From Methanosarcina sp. (GTDB taxonomy: Archaea; Halobacteriota; Methanosarcinia; Methanosarcinales; Methanosarcinaceae), in the NCBI GenBank assembly GCA_013331265.1, contig DUGS01000063.1:62678-83832 (forward strand): a stretch of DNA of 21,155 nucleotides, given 5' to 3'. Position numbers and translations under genes: made by a program. This document shows positions 1 to 7,110 of the stretch, one piece after another. Every line of letters starts with the position of its first letter. Position 1 is the first letter of the stretch. The notes under the pieces were generated by a model, which was given only the letters and a program-made list of their open reading frames with translations, was not told where the DNA came from and ran no database searches.

Positions 1-364
1 TGTTGACTCAGGCGTATTTGATGCGATCCAGATTGCAGGCATTGCGGCCCTCTCGTCCTCCCAGGATTGCGTTGATGAAACAAACAAAATCTACGAAGAG
101 AGGCGTGATGCTCTTATCGAAGGGCTCACTGCCATGGGCCTTGAAGTAAAGCCGCCAAAAGCCACCTTCTACATCTGGGCCCCGGTCCCGAAAGGCTTTA
201 CCTCTATCAGTTTTGCAAAAGTCCTGCTCGAAGAGGCAGGGATCGTAGCAACTCCTGGTGTTGGCTTTGGAGAAGCCGGTGAAGGCTACATCAGGTTTGC
301 CCTGACAAAGCCGGTTGAAAGGATCAAAGAAGCTGTGGAAAGGATGAAGAAACTGCAGTTTTAA
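1..364 (+). CDS. dapL: LL-diaminopimelate aminotransferase, C-terminal part (5' end outside window)
   Basis: About 120 residues are open from the left edge (frame starting at base 2) to a TAA at 362-364. The visible part is the C-terminal small domain of a fold-type I PLP aminotransferase: a helix starting VDSGVFDAIQIAG, then a KATFYIWAPVPKG strand, and the motif VATPGVGFGEAGEGYIRFAL, which contains the conserved Arg that binds the substrate carboxylate. This pattern is typical of archaeal and bacterial DapL, which converts tetrahydrodipicolinate to LL-diaminopimelate for lysine synthesis in the cytosol. The PLP-binding lysine lies upstream of the window and cannot be checked. Another aminotransferase of the same subclass is possible. 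It ends just before a terminator-like hairpin. Confidence 0.8.
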   Translation, partial: VDSGVFDAIQIAGIAALSSSQDCVDETNKIYEERRDALIEGLTAMGLEVKPPKATFYIWAPVPKGFTSISFAKVLLEEAGIVATPGVGFGEAGEGYIRFALTKPVERIKEAVERMKKLQF

Positions 365-433
365 CCTCTCCAAAAGATAACTTAAACCAGAGAGCTTAAA
401 CCAGAACCAAAGTAAATCAAAAAAACCACAATA

Positions 434-502
434 GGCGGCATTCTTGAAAGAGCCGCCAAAAATCTCTTTTTAAATCAAATTTACCGGATATGCCGGTTTT
501 TT
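434..502 (+). terminator. Tandem terminator-like hairpins after dapL
   Basis: A perfect 6-bp stem (GGCGGC at 434-439, GCCGCC at 452-457) is followed by a T-rich stretch at 463-471. A second small hairpin (ACCGG 483-487, CCGGT 493-497) runs directly into six Ts. Both lie between the dapL stop and the promoter of the next gene, as expected for termination. Inferred from sequence form only. Confidence 0.5.
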
Positions 503-510
503 AGTTAAGG

Positions 511-518
511 CTTAAATA
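511..518 (+). promoter_or_regulatory. Putative TATA box for the UPF0280 gene
   Basis: CTTAAATA at 511-518 sits about 50 bp upstream of the ATG at 568. An archaeal start site about 25 bp downstream would give a short leader holding the ribosome site AGGAG (556-560). Confidence 0.4.
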
Positions 519-567
519 CCAGATTCGGAAAAGCATTTTTTTAAGCGATAAATTCAGGAGAATCAAT

Positions 568-1329
568 ATGCCAGATTACGCAGGAGAGCCTGTTAAAGAA
601 CCTGCCCGAACCTCGATAAAAGAACATTTCCAGCTCAAGGAAACCATAGTTACTATAGCAGCCTGCGACCAGGCTCATATAGAAGCTGCAAAAGAAGCTA
701 TCCGCATCCACAGGTCAGTTCTTGAAACTTATATTCTTTCCGACCCTTATTTCCAGATCACCCTCGAACCATACGAATGTCCTGAAAATGCTCCAGAGGT
801 CGTCAGGAGGATGGTAAAAGCAGGAAATACGATGGGAATAGGGCCAATGAGTGCAGTTGCAGGCACAATCTCTGCCCTTGCAGTTGAAGCAATGGTAAAA
901 GCCGGAGCAAAATATGCTATAGTTGATAACGGCGGGGATATTGCACTTATAAATGACAGGCCTATTGTGGTCGGGATCTATGCAGGGCAGTCCCCTATCA
1001 AAAATCTGGGGCTTTTATTCGAACCGCGGGACTCCATAACAGGCGTATGCACTTCAGCAGGGACAGTAGGTCCTTCAATCAGCTTTGGGATGGCAGATGC
1101 GGCTGCAGTGTTTTCAGACGATGTTTCTCTTGCGGACGCGGCTGCAACGGCACTCGGAAATGAAGTAGGAATAGGAAAGGAATCAGTAGAGGCTTCTTTT
1201 AAAGCTGTGAAAGGGATTCCGGGAATAAAAGGCGCACTCGTGATCCAGGGTAAGTACATTGGAATGTGGGGAGAATTGCCAGAGATTACGAGGGCAGATA
1301 TCAGGTACGAATATATCACCAAAGCGTGA
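568..1329 (+). CDS. UPF0280 family protein (ApbE superfamily)
   Basis: A 253-residue soluble protein with no signal peptide or membrane segment. Its sequence fits the UPF0280 (COG2122) family, which is related to the ApbE flavin-transferase fold and widespread in methanogens. Family-like landmarks are AGTISALAVEAMVKAGAKYA near residue 93 and VDNGGDIAL near 117, followed by the glycine- and alanine-rich GVCTSAGTVGPS and DAAATALGNEVG segments. The ATG is preceded by AGGAG with 7-nt spacing, so the start is well supported. The gene appears to be transcribed alone. The biochemical role of the family is not established, and assigning a flavin-transfer reaction would be speculative. Confidence 0.85.
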   Translation: MPDYAGEPVKEPARTSIKEHFQLKETIVTIAACDQAHIEAAKEAIRIHRSVLETYILSDPYFQITLEPYECPENAPEVVRRMVKAGNTMGIGPMSAVAGTISALAVEAMVKAGAKYAIVDNGGDIALINDRPIVVGIYAGQSPIKNLGLLFEPRDSITGVCTSAGTVGPSISFGMADAAAVFSDDVSLADAAATALGNEVGIGKESVEASFKAVKGIPGIKGALVIQGKYIGMWGELPEITRADIRYEYITKA

Positions 1330-1437
1330 GTATTCACCTGAAGCTTTTCAAAAACTTTTTGCAATATAAGGATTTCATCCCCTCTGCCAGACCGGAGAAA
1401 TCCGACCTTTCGAGAAAGGGGATTTCCCACCTTAGAA

Positions 1438-2211
1438 TTAAATTTCGTCCATGAATTTTAACAGGATGTAGGTCGTACATGTTACAAACAGAATTGAGAA
1501 CAAAAGGGACTGAGCAAAACCTACATTGAACTGGAGATCAGCTGGCAGCATGAAGTAAAGGAAGAATGAGGATACAAGCAGTAAAAATCCTCCCAGAGCC
1601 AGTGTCAGAGGAGATCTTTCGTTTTGTCCAGTACTTTTTCTTGTCCTTTTTCCGGAGGAGACTGAGATCCCTCCCCTAAAATTCTTGAAAGCTGACGTTG
1701 AGATCCCGCTAAGCCTGCTTCCGCCTGATATTCGGGGACGAGAAACTTTTTTTACAGGCTCTGCTACGAAAGGTCTTGAGGGCCTTAAATCTTCAGCATC
1801 TTCTTCCCATTTACCGGGTTCATCTTTTGGAGGTTCCTGTTGCTTTGCCTCTACCTTTCCCAGCTGGACTGGAAAGCCTTTTTTCTTTGAGCCGTAACCT
1901 GCAGTAATATAAATTTGGCCTTTTGTAAGTACCCTGCCTTCCTGTGGGATTCTTGCAACTGCGGAAACATACTCTTTCTGGAGCACATAGGGGTTATCCC
2001 GCAAAAATGTGATCTGACCTTTCAGTTCATCGCTAACGGAAAGGTGAATATGAGTTGGAGACCCATAGTTTGTAATAAGGATTTCGAAGGTCTGCTCTCC
2101 GCCCGGATAAAGAGAAATTTCAATACTTTCTTTTTCGAACTCAATTGAGTTTATTTCCTGCCTATTGATAATAACATTCTGGAATATCTGCTCCAAGTTT
2201 AACCCTCTCAT
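1438..2211 (-). CDS. Membrane-anchored protein with N-terminal beta-rich domain and two C-terminal helices
   Basis: 257 residues. Residues 1 to about 115 are strand-rich, with a YPGGEQTFEILITNYG segment that resembles an immunoglobulin-like adhesion or chaperone fold. A polar, proline- and charge-rich linker follows (about 116-205, with many Lys, Arg, Ser and Glu). Two hydrophobic helices (about 203-220 and 229-250) end the protein, which finishes with a short charged tail. There is no N-terminal signal peptide, so the soluble domain is probably cytoplasmic and held on the membrane by the C-terminal hairpin. The start codon overlaps the stop of the Trm112-like gene by one base (TAATG), with AGGA upstream, which suggests translational coupling. 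The layout resembles the DUF7524-type proteins of haloarchaea, but this is from memory. Function unknown. Confidence 0.75.
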   Translation of the reverse strand: MRGLNLEQIFQNVIINRQEINSIEFEKESIEISLYPGGEQTFEILITNYGSPTHIHLSVSDELKGQITFLRDNPYVLQKEYVSAVARIPQEGRVLTKGQIYITAGYGSKKKGFPVQLGKVEAKQQEPPKDEPGKWEEDAEDLRPSRPFVAEPVKKVSRPRISGGSRLSGISTSAFKNFRGGISVSSGKRTRKSTGQNERSPLTLALGGFLLLVSSFFLYFMLPADLQFNVGFAQSLLFSILFVTCTTYILLKFMDEI

Positions 2212-2393
2212 TAGTTCCTTAGGTCTGCAGGAAGTAAGTTCGGAATCCCCTCGTCTATGGGGTAATGTTCTTTACATACAGGGCAGTAGAGGGTTCCGGA
2301 TATGACCTCTTCTTCATTCTCTTCAACAACGTTCAAAATCAGGTCGCCCTTACATACAGGGCAGGCCAGAATATCCATAAGATCTTTTTTCAC
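2211..2393 (-). CDS. Trm112-like zinc protein
   Basis: 60 residues with two CPVC zinc knuckles (about residues 11-14 and 37-40) and the ending HYPIDEGIPNLLP that marks the Trm112/UPF0434 family. Trm112 proteins are small activating partners of SAM-dependent methyltransferases that modify tRNA, rRNA and release factor. The start is GTG at 2393, supported by GGTGA about 6 nt upstream; an internal ATG at 2378 is less likely because it removes the conserved N-terminal lysines. It is the first gene of a two-gene unit overlapping the membrane protein gene by one base. No methyltransferase gene is adjacent. Confidence 0.85.
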   Translation of the reverse strand: MKKDLMDILACPVCKGDLILNVVEENEEEVISGTLYCPVCKEHYPIDEGIPNLLPADLRN

Positions 2394-3021
2394 AAAACTT
2401 CACCATCAAAGCCACTTTTGCGATAGGAGAGACAGAATTTTACTTTTTACCGGAAAAGTTAAAGGTTCTATTTTCATAATTTCCTGCTTCTTATTTTAAT
2501 ATGAGAACCTGAACCTGTTATTTACTTTTAATTCGGATGTAATTTATGGATCCTATTGGCTTATTTTTATCCTTTGATAACTGTTAAGTCAGATACTTAG
2601 TATTCGATAAATCTTTCTTCAAGATCTCTTCATATTTTAATTTAATCTAAGTACTTACAGGTAACCTATCATTTTATAGCCTATTTATGAGTTGGGTTTT
2701 AGTACTCTGCTGAAGTAATGACTTTATATATATATTAACACGTTGCTTTTTTTAAAAAGGTATATAAAATAATAACATTTGATAGTTTACATAATATGTT
2801 TAACTGGACAGGTTGAGTCTCAAGAAAAAATACGTTAACTCAGCTTATTGTAAACCTGTGGATTTTAGAGACTACTGATGTTACTGGTTCTGTACTTTGA
2901 GTGTTAGTAACTCAGTTTATTACAAGACCTGTGGGTGTTAGAGATACTCCTTAAGCCAGGAAACGATATCTGGAATTTTGAGTAATCTCTAAAAGTTACA
3001 AATGATGATGTGGGATATGAA
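2394..3021 (+). promoter_or_regulatory. Long A/T-rich regulatory region and leader of cooSF
   Basis: About 630 bp without a convincing gene. Two TATA-like boxes lie at 2723-2733 (TTTATATATA) and 2759-2769 (GGTATATAAAA), so transcripts would carry a leader of roughly 210-260 nt before cooS. Inside the leader is an imperfect direct repeat (2836-2876 and 2908-2949). A short reading frame (ATG at 3002, stop 3023-3025) overlaps the probable cooS start by four bases (ATGA). A long leader suggests post-transcriptional control, which is inference. Confidence 0.5.
2836..2949 (+). repeat. Imperfect direct repeat in the cooS leader
   Basis: Copy A (2836-2876) and copy B (2908-2949) share TAACTCAG-TTATT, ACCTGTGG and TTAGAGA-TACT blocks in the same order, with a period of about 72 bp. 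A short TTGAGT motif precedes each copy. They lie downstream of both candidate TATA boxes, so both would be in the transcript. Confidence 0.6.
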
Positions 3022-4896
3022 ATGAAACAGACGGCATTAGAGAAGAGTATCGACCCCGCAAGCCAGGCCATGCTTCAGAAAGCAGAAGACGAAGGCATAG
3101 AAACTGCCTGGGACAGGTATGAGAAGCAGCTGCCTCAATGTAGTTTTGGGCAATTGGGGATCTGTTGCAGAAATTGCAACATGGGTCCCTGCAGGATAGA
3201 TCCCTTCGGTGAAGGAGCTGAGAAGGGGATATGCGGCGCTACAGCAGATGTTATTGTTGCTCGAAACCTCTTAAGGATGATTGCAGCAGGAGCAGCTGCA
3301 CATTCTGACCATGCCCGGGATGCGGTGTTAACTTTTAAGAAAATGAGTGAGGGAGAAGCAGGAAGCTACAGGATAAAAGATGAAGCAAAACTGTTATCTC
3401 TTGCCTCAGAGTACGGGATTCCCTCACAGGAAAAGAGCAATGAAGAAGTCGCAGCCGAACTTGCAAATGTGTTGCTTCTGGAATTTGGAAAACAGAACGG
3501 ACCTCTCTTATGCACAAAAAGAGCACCTGAGTCAAGACTCAGGCTCTGGTTGGACCTCGGGATAGAACCCAGAGGTATTGACCGGGAAATTGTGGAATGT
3601 ATGCACAGGACTCATATGGGAGTGGACAATGATGCAACTCATATTCTGCTTCAGGGACTGCGTACAGGGCTTTCGGACGGCTGGGGAGGTTCCATGATTG
3701 CAACCGACGTCCAGGATATCCTCTTCGGGACCCCGGAACCAAAGAAGAGTACTGTAAACCTTGGTGTTCTCTCCCTTGATAAGGTAAATATAATCGTCCA
3801 CGGGCATGAACCAATCCTTTCTGAAATGATAGTGGAAGCTGCAGAAGACCCGGAACTTCTTGAACTTGCAAAGGAGAAAGGAGCCGCAGGCATCAATGTT
3901 GCAGGGATTTGCTGTACCGGAAACGAGACCCTTATGCGACACGGGACCCCTATTGCCGGCACATTTCTCCAGCAGGAACTTGCAGTGATTACAGGGGCTG
4001 TAGAAGCTATGGTAGTGGATGTCCAGTGTGTAATGCCGTCCCTTGGAGGACTTGCAGGCTGCTATCACACGAAATTTATATCCACATCTCCAAAAGCCGA
4101 TTTCCCGGGAACTTTAAGAATGGAATTCCACGAAGAGAAGGCTTATGATACCGCAAAAGAAATTGTAAGAACAGCTGTAGAAAACTTCCCTAACCGGAAC
4201 ATCGAAAAGGTAAATATTCCGGAAGAGAAGCAGGAATGCATGGTCGGTTTCAGTGCTGAAGCAATCCTTAAAGCTCTTGGAGGAAGCCCTGACCCACTCA
4301 TTGAAGCTATTGCAGGAGGTGCGGTGAAGGGAATCGGAGCAGTTGTCGGATGCAATAACGTAAAGATTCAGCACAATTACGGGCACGTGAACCTTGTAAA
4401 GGAACTGATAAAAAATAATGTCCTTGTAGTGACTACAGGATGCAATGCTATTGCCTGTGCAGAAGCCGGGCTCCTTGTGCCTGAAGCTGCTGCCCTGGCA
4501 GGAGATGGACTTAAAGGCGTCTGTGAAGCCCTTGGCATTCCTCCTGTCCTTCATATGGGTTCCTGTGTTGATATAAGCCGTATCCTGGTACTTGCATCGG
4601 CAATTGCAAATCGCCTGGGTGTGGACATCAGCGCCCTCCCTGCAGCTGGAGCAGCCCCTGAATGGATGAGTGAAAAGGCGGTGAGTATAGGAGCTTATGT
4701 TGTTTCCTCAGGAGTATTTACCGTGCTCGGTACTATCCCGCCGGTTCTTGGCAGCCAGGCAGTTACGGCTCTTCTGACAAAAGGTCTGGATGGTGTTGTT
4801 GGGGCAACTTTTGCTGTTGAGCCTGACCCCTTCAAAGCCGCAAACCTGATGCTTGAGCACATTGAAGGAAAAAGAAAAGCACTGGGCTTGAAATAA
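3022..4896 (+). CDS. cooS: Anaerobic Ni-Fe carbon monoxide dehydrogenase catalytic subunit
   Basis: About 624 residues, normal for monofunctional CooS. It oxidises CO to CO2 as a cytoplasmic homodimer. The cluster D/B cysteines are seen as C-x7-CC-x2-C-x4-C at about residues 40-57 (CSFGQLGICCRNCNMGPC). Cluster C ligands are all present: His near 262 (VHGHEP), Cys near 297 (GICCTGNE), Cys 336 (DVQCVMP), Cys 444 (VVGCNN), Cys 474 (TTGCNA) and Cys 515 (HMGSCVD). The enzyme should therefore be active. The frame is open from a GTG at 3010, but the ATG at 3022 is preferred since it overlaps an upstream short frame as ATGA. It is followed 15 bp later by cooF, forming an operon. Distinct from the CdhA subunit of the acetyl-CoA decarbonylase complex, which is longer. 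Confidence 0.95.
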   Translation: MKQTALEKSIDPASQAMLQKAEDEGIETAWDRYEKQLPQCSFGQLGICCRNCNMGPCRIDPFGEGAEKGICGATADVIVARNLLRMIAAGAAAHSDHARDAVLTFKKMSEGEAGSYRIKDEAKLLSLASEYGIPSQEKSNEEVAAELANVLLLEFGKQNGPLLCTKRAPESRLRLWLDLGIEPRGIDREIVECMHRTHMGVDNDATHILLQGLRTGLSDGWGGSMIATDVQDILFGTPEPKKSTVNLGVLSLDKVNIIVHGHEPILSEMIVEAAEDPELLELAKEKGAAGINVAGICCTGNETLMRHGTPIAGTFLQQELAVITGAVEAMVVDVQCVMPSLGGLAGCYHTKFISTSPKADFPGTLRMEFHEEKAYDTAKEIVRTAVENFPNRNIEKVNIPEEKQECMVGFSAEAILKALGGSPDPLIEAIAGGAVKGIGAVVGCNNVKIQHNYGHVNLVKELIKNNVLVVTTGCNAIACAEAGLLVPEAAALAGDGLKGVCEALGIPPVLHMGSCVDISRILVLASAIANRLGVDISALPAAGAAPEWMSEKAVSIGAYVVSSGVFTVLGTIPPVLGSQAVTALLTKGLDGVVGATFAVEPDPFKAANLMLEHIEGKRKALGLK

Positions 4897-4911
4897 TGGA
4901 GGTAATTCGTA

Positions 4912-5454
4912 ATGAAAGACCTGATTATACGGCCTGAACGATGCATGGGTTGCCGCTCATGTGAGGTTGCCTGTGCAGTTTCCCATTCAGAGAGCAAGAA
5001 TCTTTTTTCGGCTTTAGGAGAAGAACCATCCCCGAAAAAGCGCATTTCTGTTGAGCACGTGTCTGCCCTTGAAGTCTCCTTGCCGATTACCTGCCGCCAC
5101 TGCGAAGATGCACCCTGTGTTTCGGTTTGCCCTACAAAAGCTCTTTCTAAAGACACAGCTACAGGCACTGTAAACCACAACCGTGAGCTTTGCGTGGACT
5201 GCTGGACCTGTTCTATGGTCTGCACCCGTTTTTCTAATTTGTACCGGTTAATCCTTGTTTCAGGGTGCTGGACCTCTTCCATGGCCCACAATTACGGAGT
5301 AATCGACAGGCGGACTGAAGAAGGGACCGTCATAAGATGTGATTTATGCGGAGACAGGGAACTGCCTGCATGCGTGGAGGCCTGCCCCACACATGCTCTT
5401 GCGTTTTTAGAGGTAGAAAGACGGCAGGGAACAAATGCGTTGAGTTTCTCCTGA
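4912..5454 (+). CDS. cooF: CooF-like four-cluster ferredoxin, electron acceptor of CooS
   Basis: 180 residues with sixteen cysteines arranged for four [4Fe-4S] clusters: C11/14/17/21, C61/64/69/73, C94/97/100/104 and C143/146/154/158. This is the CooF/HycB-type polyferredoxin plan, and the position 15 bp behind cooS indicates the electron acceptor of CO dehydrogenase. GGAGGT at 4898-4903 with 8-nt spacing fixes the ATG. Odd feature: normally the third motif runs straight into a PYGVI-like segment, but here about 22 extra residues (about 105-126) separate C104 from NYGVI. This segment contains a degenerate copy (C119-W-T-S-S-M) of the preceding C97-W-T-C-S-M. The reading frame remains open, so the protein is probably made. 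The C-terminus is short compared with some CooF proteins. Confidence 0.9.
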   Translation: MKDLIIRPERCMGCRSCEVACAVSHSESKNLFSALGEEPSPKKRISVEHVSALEVSLPITCRHCEDAPCVSVCPTKALSKDTATGTVNHNRELCVDCWTCSMVCTRFSNLYRLILVSGCWTSSMAHNYGVIDRRTEEGTVIRCDLCGDRELPACVEACPTHALAFLEVERRQGTNALSFS

Positions 5455-5479
5455 AACCTGTAAGAATAATACTGCAATG

Positions 5480-5509
5480 ACAGGCCCCGCTGAAGGTATC
5501 GGGGCTTGT
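5480..5509 (+). terminator. Terminator-like hairpin after cooF
   Basis: A 10-bp stem, ACAGGCCCCG (5480-5489) against CGGGGCTTGT (5500-5509), with one G-U pair and a 10-nt loop, starts 25 bp after the cooF stop. It is far more GC-rich than its surroundings. No long T-run follows immediately. Confidence 0.5.
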
Positions 5510-5665
5510 TCATGCTCTAATTCAGAACAGAGAAAATGATAGCTTGATACTGGTTTTATGGTCCAGAGTTAAACCTATGTGGCTTTCCATCGTTACTTGA
5601 TAACACCTTTACCAGCTTATTTGTGCCACACAGCACTTTTACTTCTGTCTTTTCTTCTTTCCTGG

Positions 5666-5713
5666 GGAAAATTCTAAAAGGAAGCTAGCTGCCTTTTAGC
5701 CAGTCAATTTTCC
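5666..5713. promoter_or_regulatory. Nested dyad upstream of the first stress-protein promoter
   Basis: The outer arms GGAAAATT (5666-5673) and AATTTTCC (5706-5713) enclose the inner arms CTAAAAGG (5674-5681) and CCTTTTAG (5692-5699). The arms are contiguous on the left and split by 6 nt on the right. The centre holds the palindrome AGCTAGCT. It ends about 10 bp before the TATA box at 5722-5731, a position suited to a regulator site. The rest of 5510-5783 shows no gene. Confidence 0.5.
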
Positions 5714-5721
5714 GGGAAAAT

Positions 5722-5731
5722 ATTATATAAA
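5722..5731 (+). promoter_or_regulatory. Putative TATA box for the first universal stress protein gene
   Basis: ATTATATAAA about 55 bp before the GTG start at 5784. The predicted start site near 5750 gives a leader of about 30 nt with GGGGAG as ribosome site. Confidence 0.5.
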
Positions 5732-5783
5732 GGATTATCGCGCTATTAACATAAAGAACTAAAAAAGAAAAGGGGAGTCAGGT

Positions 5784-6239
5784 GTGAACAGTAATCTTTA
5801 CAGGAAGGTAATGGTTGCAACCGATGGTTCGGAACCCGTCAAAAAGGCGGTTGATACTGCTGTTGAATTTGCAAAACTGAGCGGGGCAAAGCTCTATGCA
5901 GTATATGTCGTTGCTGCCGAGCATATGACCGGGCATCCTAAAGATATAGGATGGGAAAGGGCAATGAAAGAGCAACTCAGTGCTGAAGGAAAGGAAGCAA
6001 CAGCTTTTGTCGAAAAAGCCGGAAAAGCCGCGAATGTCGAGGTAGAATCCGTCCTCCTTGAAGGAAACCCTGCAAACGAGATTGTCGATTTTGCAGAAAA
6101 AAATGATATTGACCTTATCGTAATGGGAACACTCGGAAGGACTGGAATTCAGAAATTTTTACTTGGAAGCGTGGCTCAGAATGTGGTAAGACATTCCAGA
6201 AAAGCCGTAATGGTTGTAAGAGGATTCGAAGCCGAGTAA
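5784..6239 (+). CDS. Universal stress protein, UspA-type (copy 1)
   Basis: 151 residues forming one Usp domain. The N-terminal VMVATDGSEPVKKAVDTAVE and the C-terminal G-x2-G-x9-GS motif (GTLGRTGIQKFLLGS, about residues 118-132) mark the ATP-binding subclass, usually cytoplasmic dimers that appear under stress. The start is GTG at 5784, supported by GGGGAG 6 nt upstream; there is no in-frame ATG that keeps the first strand. It is close to the second Usp gene at 7326 in sequence, most strongly in the first 40 and last 40 residues, so the two arose by duplication. It has its own promoter and does not look co-transcribed with cooF, which ends in a hairpin. Confidence 0.92.
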   Translation: MNSNLYRKVMVATDGSEPVKKAVDTAVEFAKLSGAKLYAVYVVAAEHMTGHPKDIGWERAMKEQLSAEGKEATAFVEKAGKAANVEVESVLLEGNPANEIVDFAEKNDIDLIVMGTLGRTGIQKFLLGSVAQNVVRHSRKAVMVVRGFEAE

Positions 6240-6335
6240 TACATATGTAAAACACCAGGCGTAAAATACTGAGTGTAAAAATGCTAAGCATAAATACAGA
6301 ATGTTAAAATGTTAAATATAAACTTGAAACTTTCC

Positions 6336-6383
6336 TGGGCAGGGGTTCCAGGTTGTTTCTGGATAGATTGATTTACCTGCCCA
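6336..6383. other. Two-part hairpin element
   Basis: The outer arms TGGGCAGG (6336-6343) and CCTGCCCA (6376-6383) form a perfect 8-bp stem. Inside lies a second hairpin, TCCAG (6347-6351) with CTGGA (6359-6363). It begins about 100 bp after the first Usp stop and could be its terminator or part of a small RNA. Confidence 0.4.
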
Positions 6384-6483
6384 ACTCAAATACCTTTCAA
6401 TGGTAGGACTCTTCCTCACCGTACTGGATTTTGCGCTTCCGGTACTTGAAAAGAAAACTGATTAATGACAGGGAAGTCCTGCT

Positions 6484-6645
6484 ATGTTCAGGGTCCTGGT
6501 AATTGCAGTTGCAAGCAAGCTTTTTCTTAAAGGCAATTCCTATAAAGTCCCTGAGGCCAGGAGTAAAGATAAACAGAGTAAAGAAAAAGTATCTTTGAAG
6601 ACCGCATTTAAACTTGCGTTCAAGAAAGAGCTCAGGCTTTTTTGA
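6484..6645 (+). CDS. Possible small basic protein or gene remnant (53 aa)
   Basis: ATG at 6484 to TGA at 6643-6645 gives 53 residues with a hydrophobic start (MFRVLVIAVASKLFL) and a Lys/Arg-rich tail. An in-frame short ORF just upstream (6400-6465, MVGLFLTVLDFALPVLEKK) ends in TAA, so the two may be halves of one disrupted gene encoding a small membrane protein. There is no clear ribosome site. I do not recognise a family. Codon choice looks like neighbouring genes, but the length gives little power. Confidence 0.25.
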   Translation: MFRVLVIAVASKLFLKGNSYKVPEARSKDKQSKEKVSLKTAFKLAFKKELRLF

Positions 6646-6786
6646 AGATTACTGGAGTTTACCTTATAGCAACAACCTCATCTTTGTCCTTCAGGAACTG
6701 TACAGGGGTGGGGGTACAACGCAAAAATAATTTTTTTGGATAGTGCCGAGACTCGTATCGATTAAGAATTTATTGAGAAAAACATC

Positions 6787-6794
6787 TTTATATA
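6787..6794 (+). promoter_or_regulatory. Putative TATA box of an intergenic transcript
   Basis: TTTATATA lies in an A/T-rich stretch and would place a transcript start near 6818, ahead of the dyad-flanked mini-ORF at 6930 and about 500 bp ahead of the second stress-protein gene. Confidence 0.35.
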
Positions 6795-6898
6795 GAAATA
6801 TTTATAAAAATATTAGAAGAACGTTTAGGGGGGATATAGACAAAATAATAACTAAAGTTTAGTTGTATATACTTAAAAAAGATATTATGAGCAAATTA

Positions 6899-6983
6899 GT
6901 GAACGGGGCTTTTTGAAGGAGGTTAAAATATGTTGGATTTTATTATGAGCAATAATACTTGATTTTGAGCTTCACCCGTTCAC
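6899..6983 (+). other. Dyad-flanked mini-ORF with strong ribosome site
   Basis: A perfect 9-bp inverted repeat (GTGAACGGG 6899-6907, CCCGTTCAC 6975-6983) encloses AAGGAGGT (6916-6923), then ATG at 6930 and a 10-codon frame (MLDFIMSNNT) ending in TGA at 6960-6962. A 12-bp direct repeat TATTATGAGCAA occurs just before the dyad and again inside the frame. The ribosome site is as strong as that of real genes, so a leader peptide or small-protein RNA is possible. Confidence 0.4.
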
Positions 6984-7110
6984 AAGTCTAATAGATGATT
7001 AAGCAATATATAAACTTTTTTTTACATAAAAAGCCCATACCTTTTTGTACCAGAAATTGAGAAAAAAATCTTAGATTTCAAGATTTTCTTTCCACTTTTT
7101 TAATCATATA

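Noticed and set aside
978..1430. 150-residue minus-strand frame
   Set aside because: It mostly overlaps the UPF0280 gene, which has a good ribosome site and family match; no domain is seen in the minus frame.
5200..5290. Frameshifted or broken cooF
   Set aside because: The extra sequence is 66 bp, a multiple of three, and all four cluster motifs stay in one open frame, so it is an insertion rather than a pseudogene.
4695..5291. 198-residue minus-strand frame across cooS and cooF
   Set aside because: It lies antisense to two clearly identified genes with intact metal-binding motifs, and its translation has no recognisable family.
6899..6983. Solo terminal repeats of an insertion sequence
   Set aside because: The 9-bp inverted repeat encloses only 67 nt, no transposase fragment is seen, and no target-site duplication flanks it.
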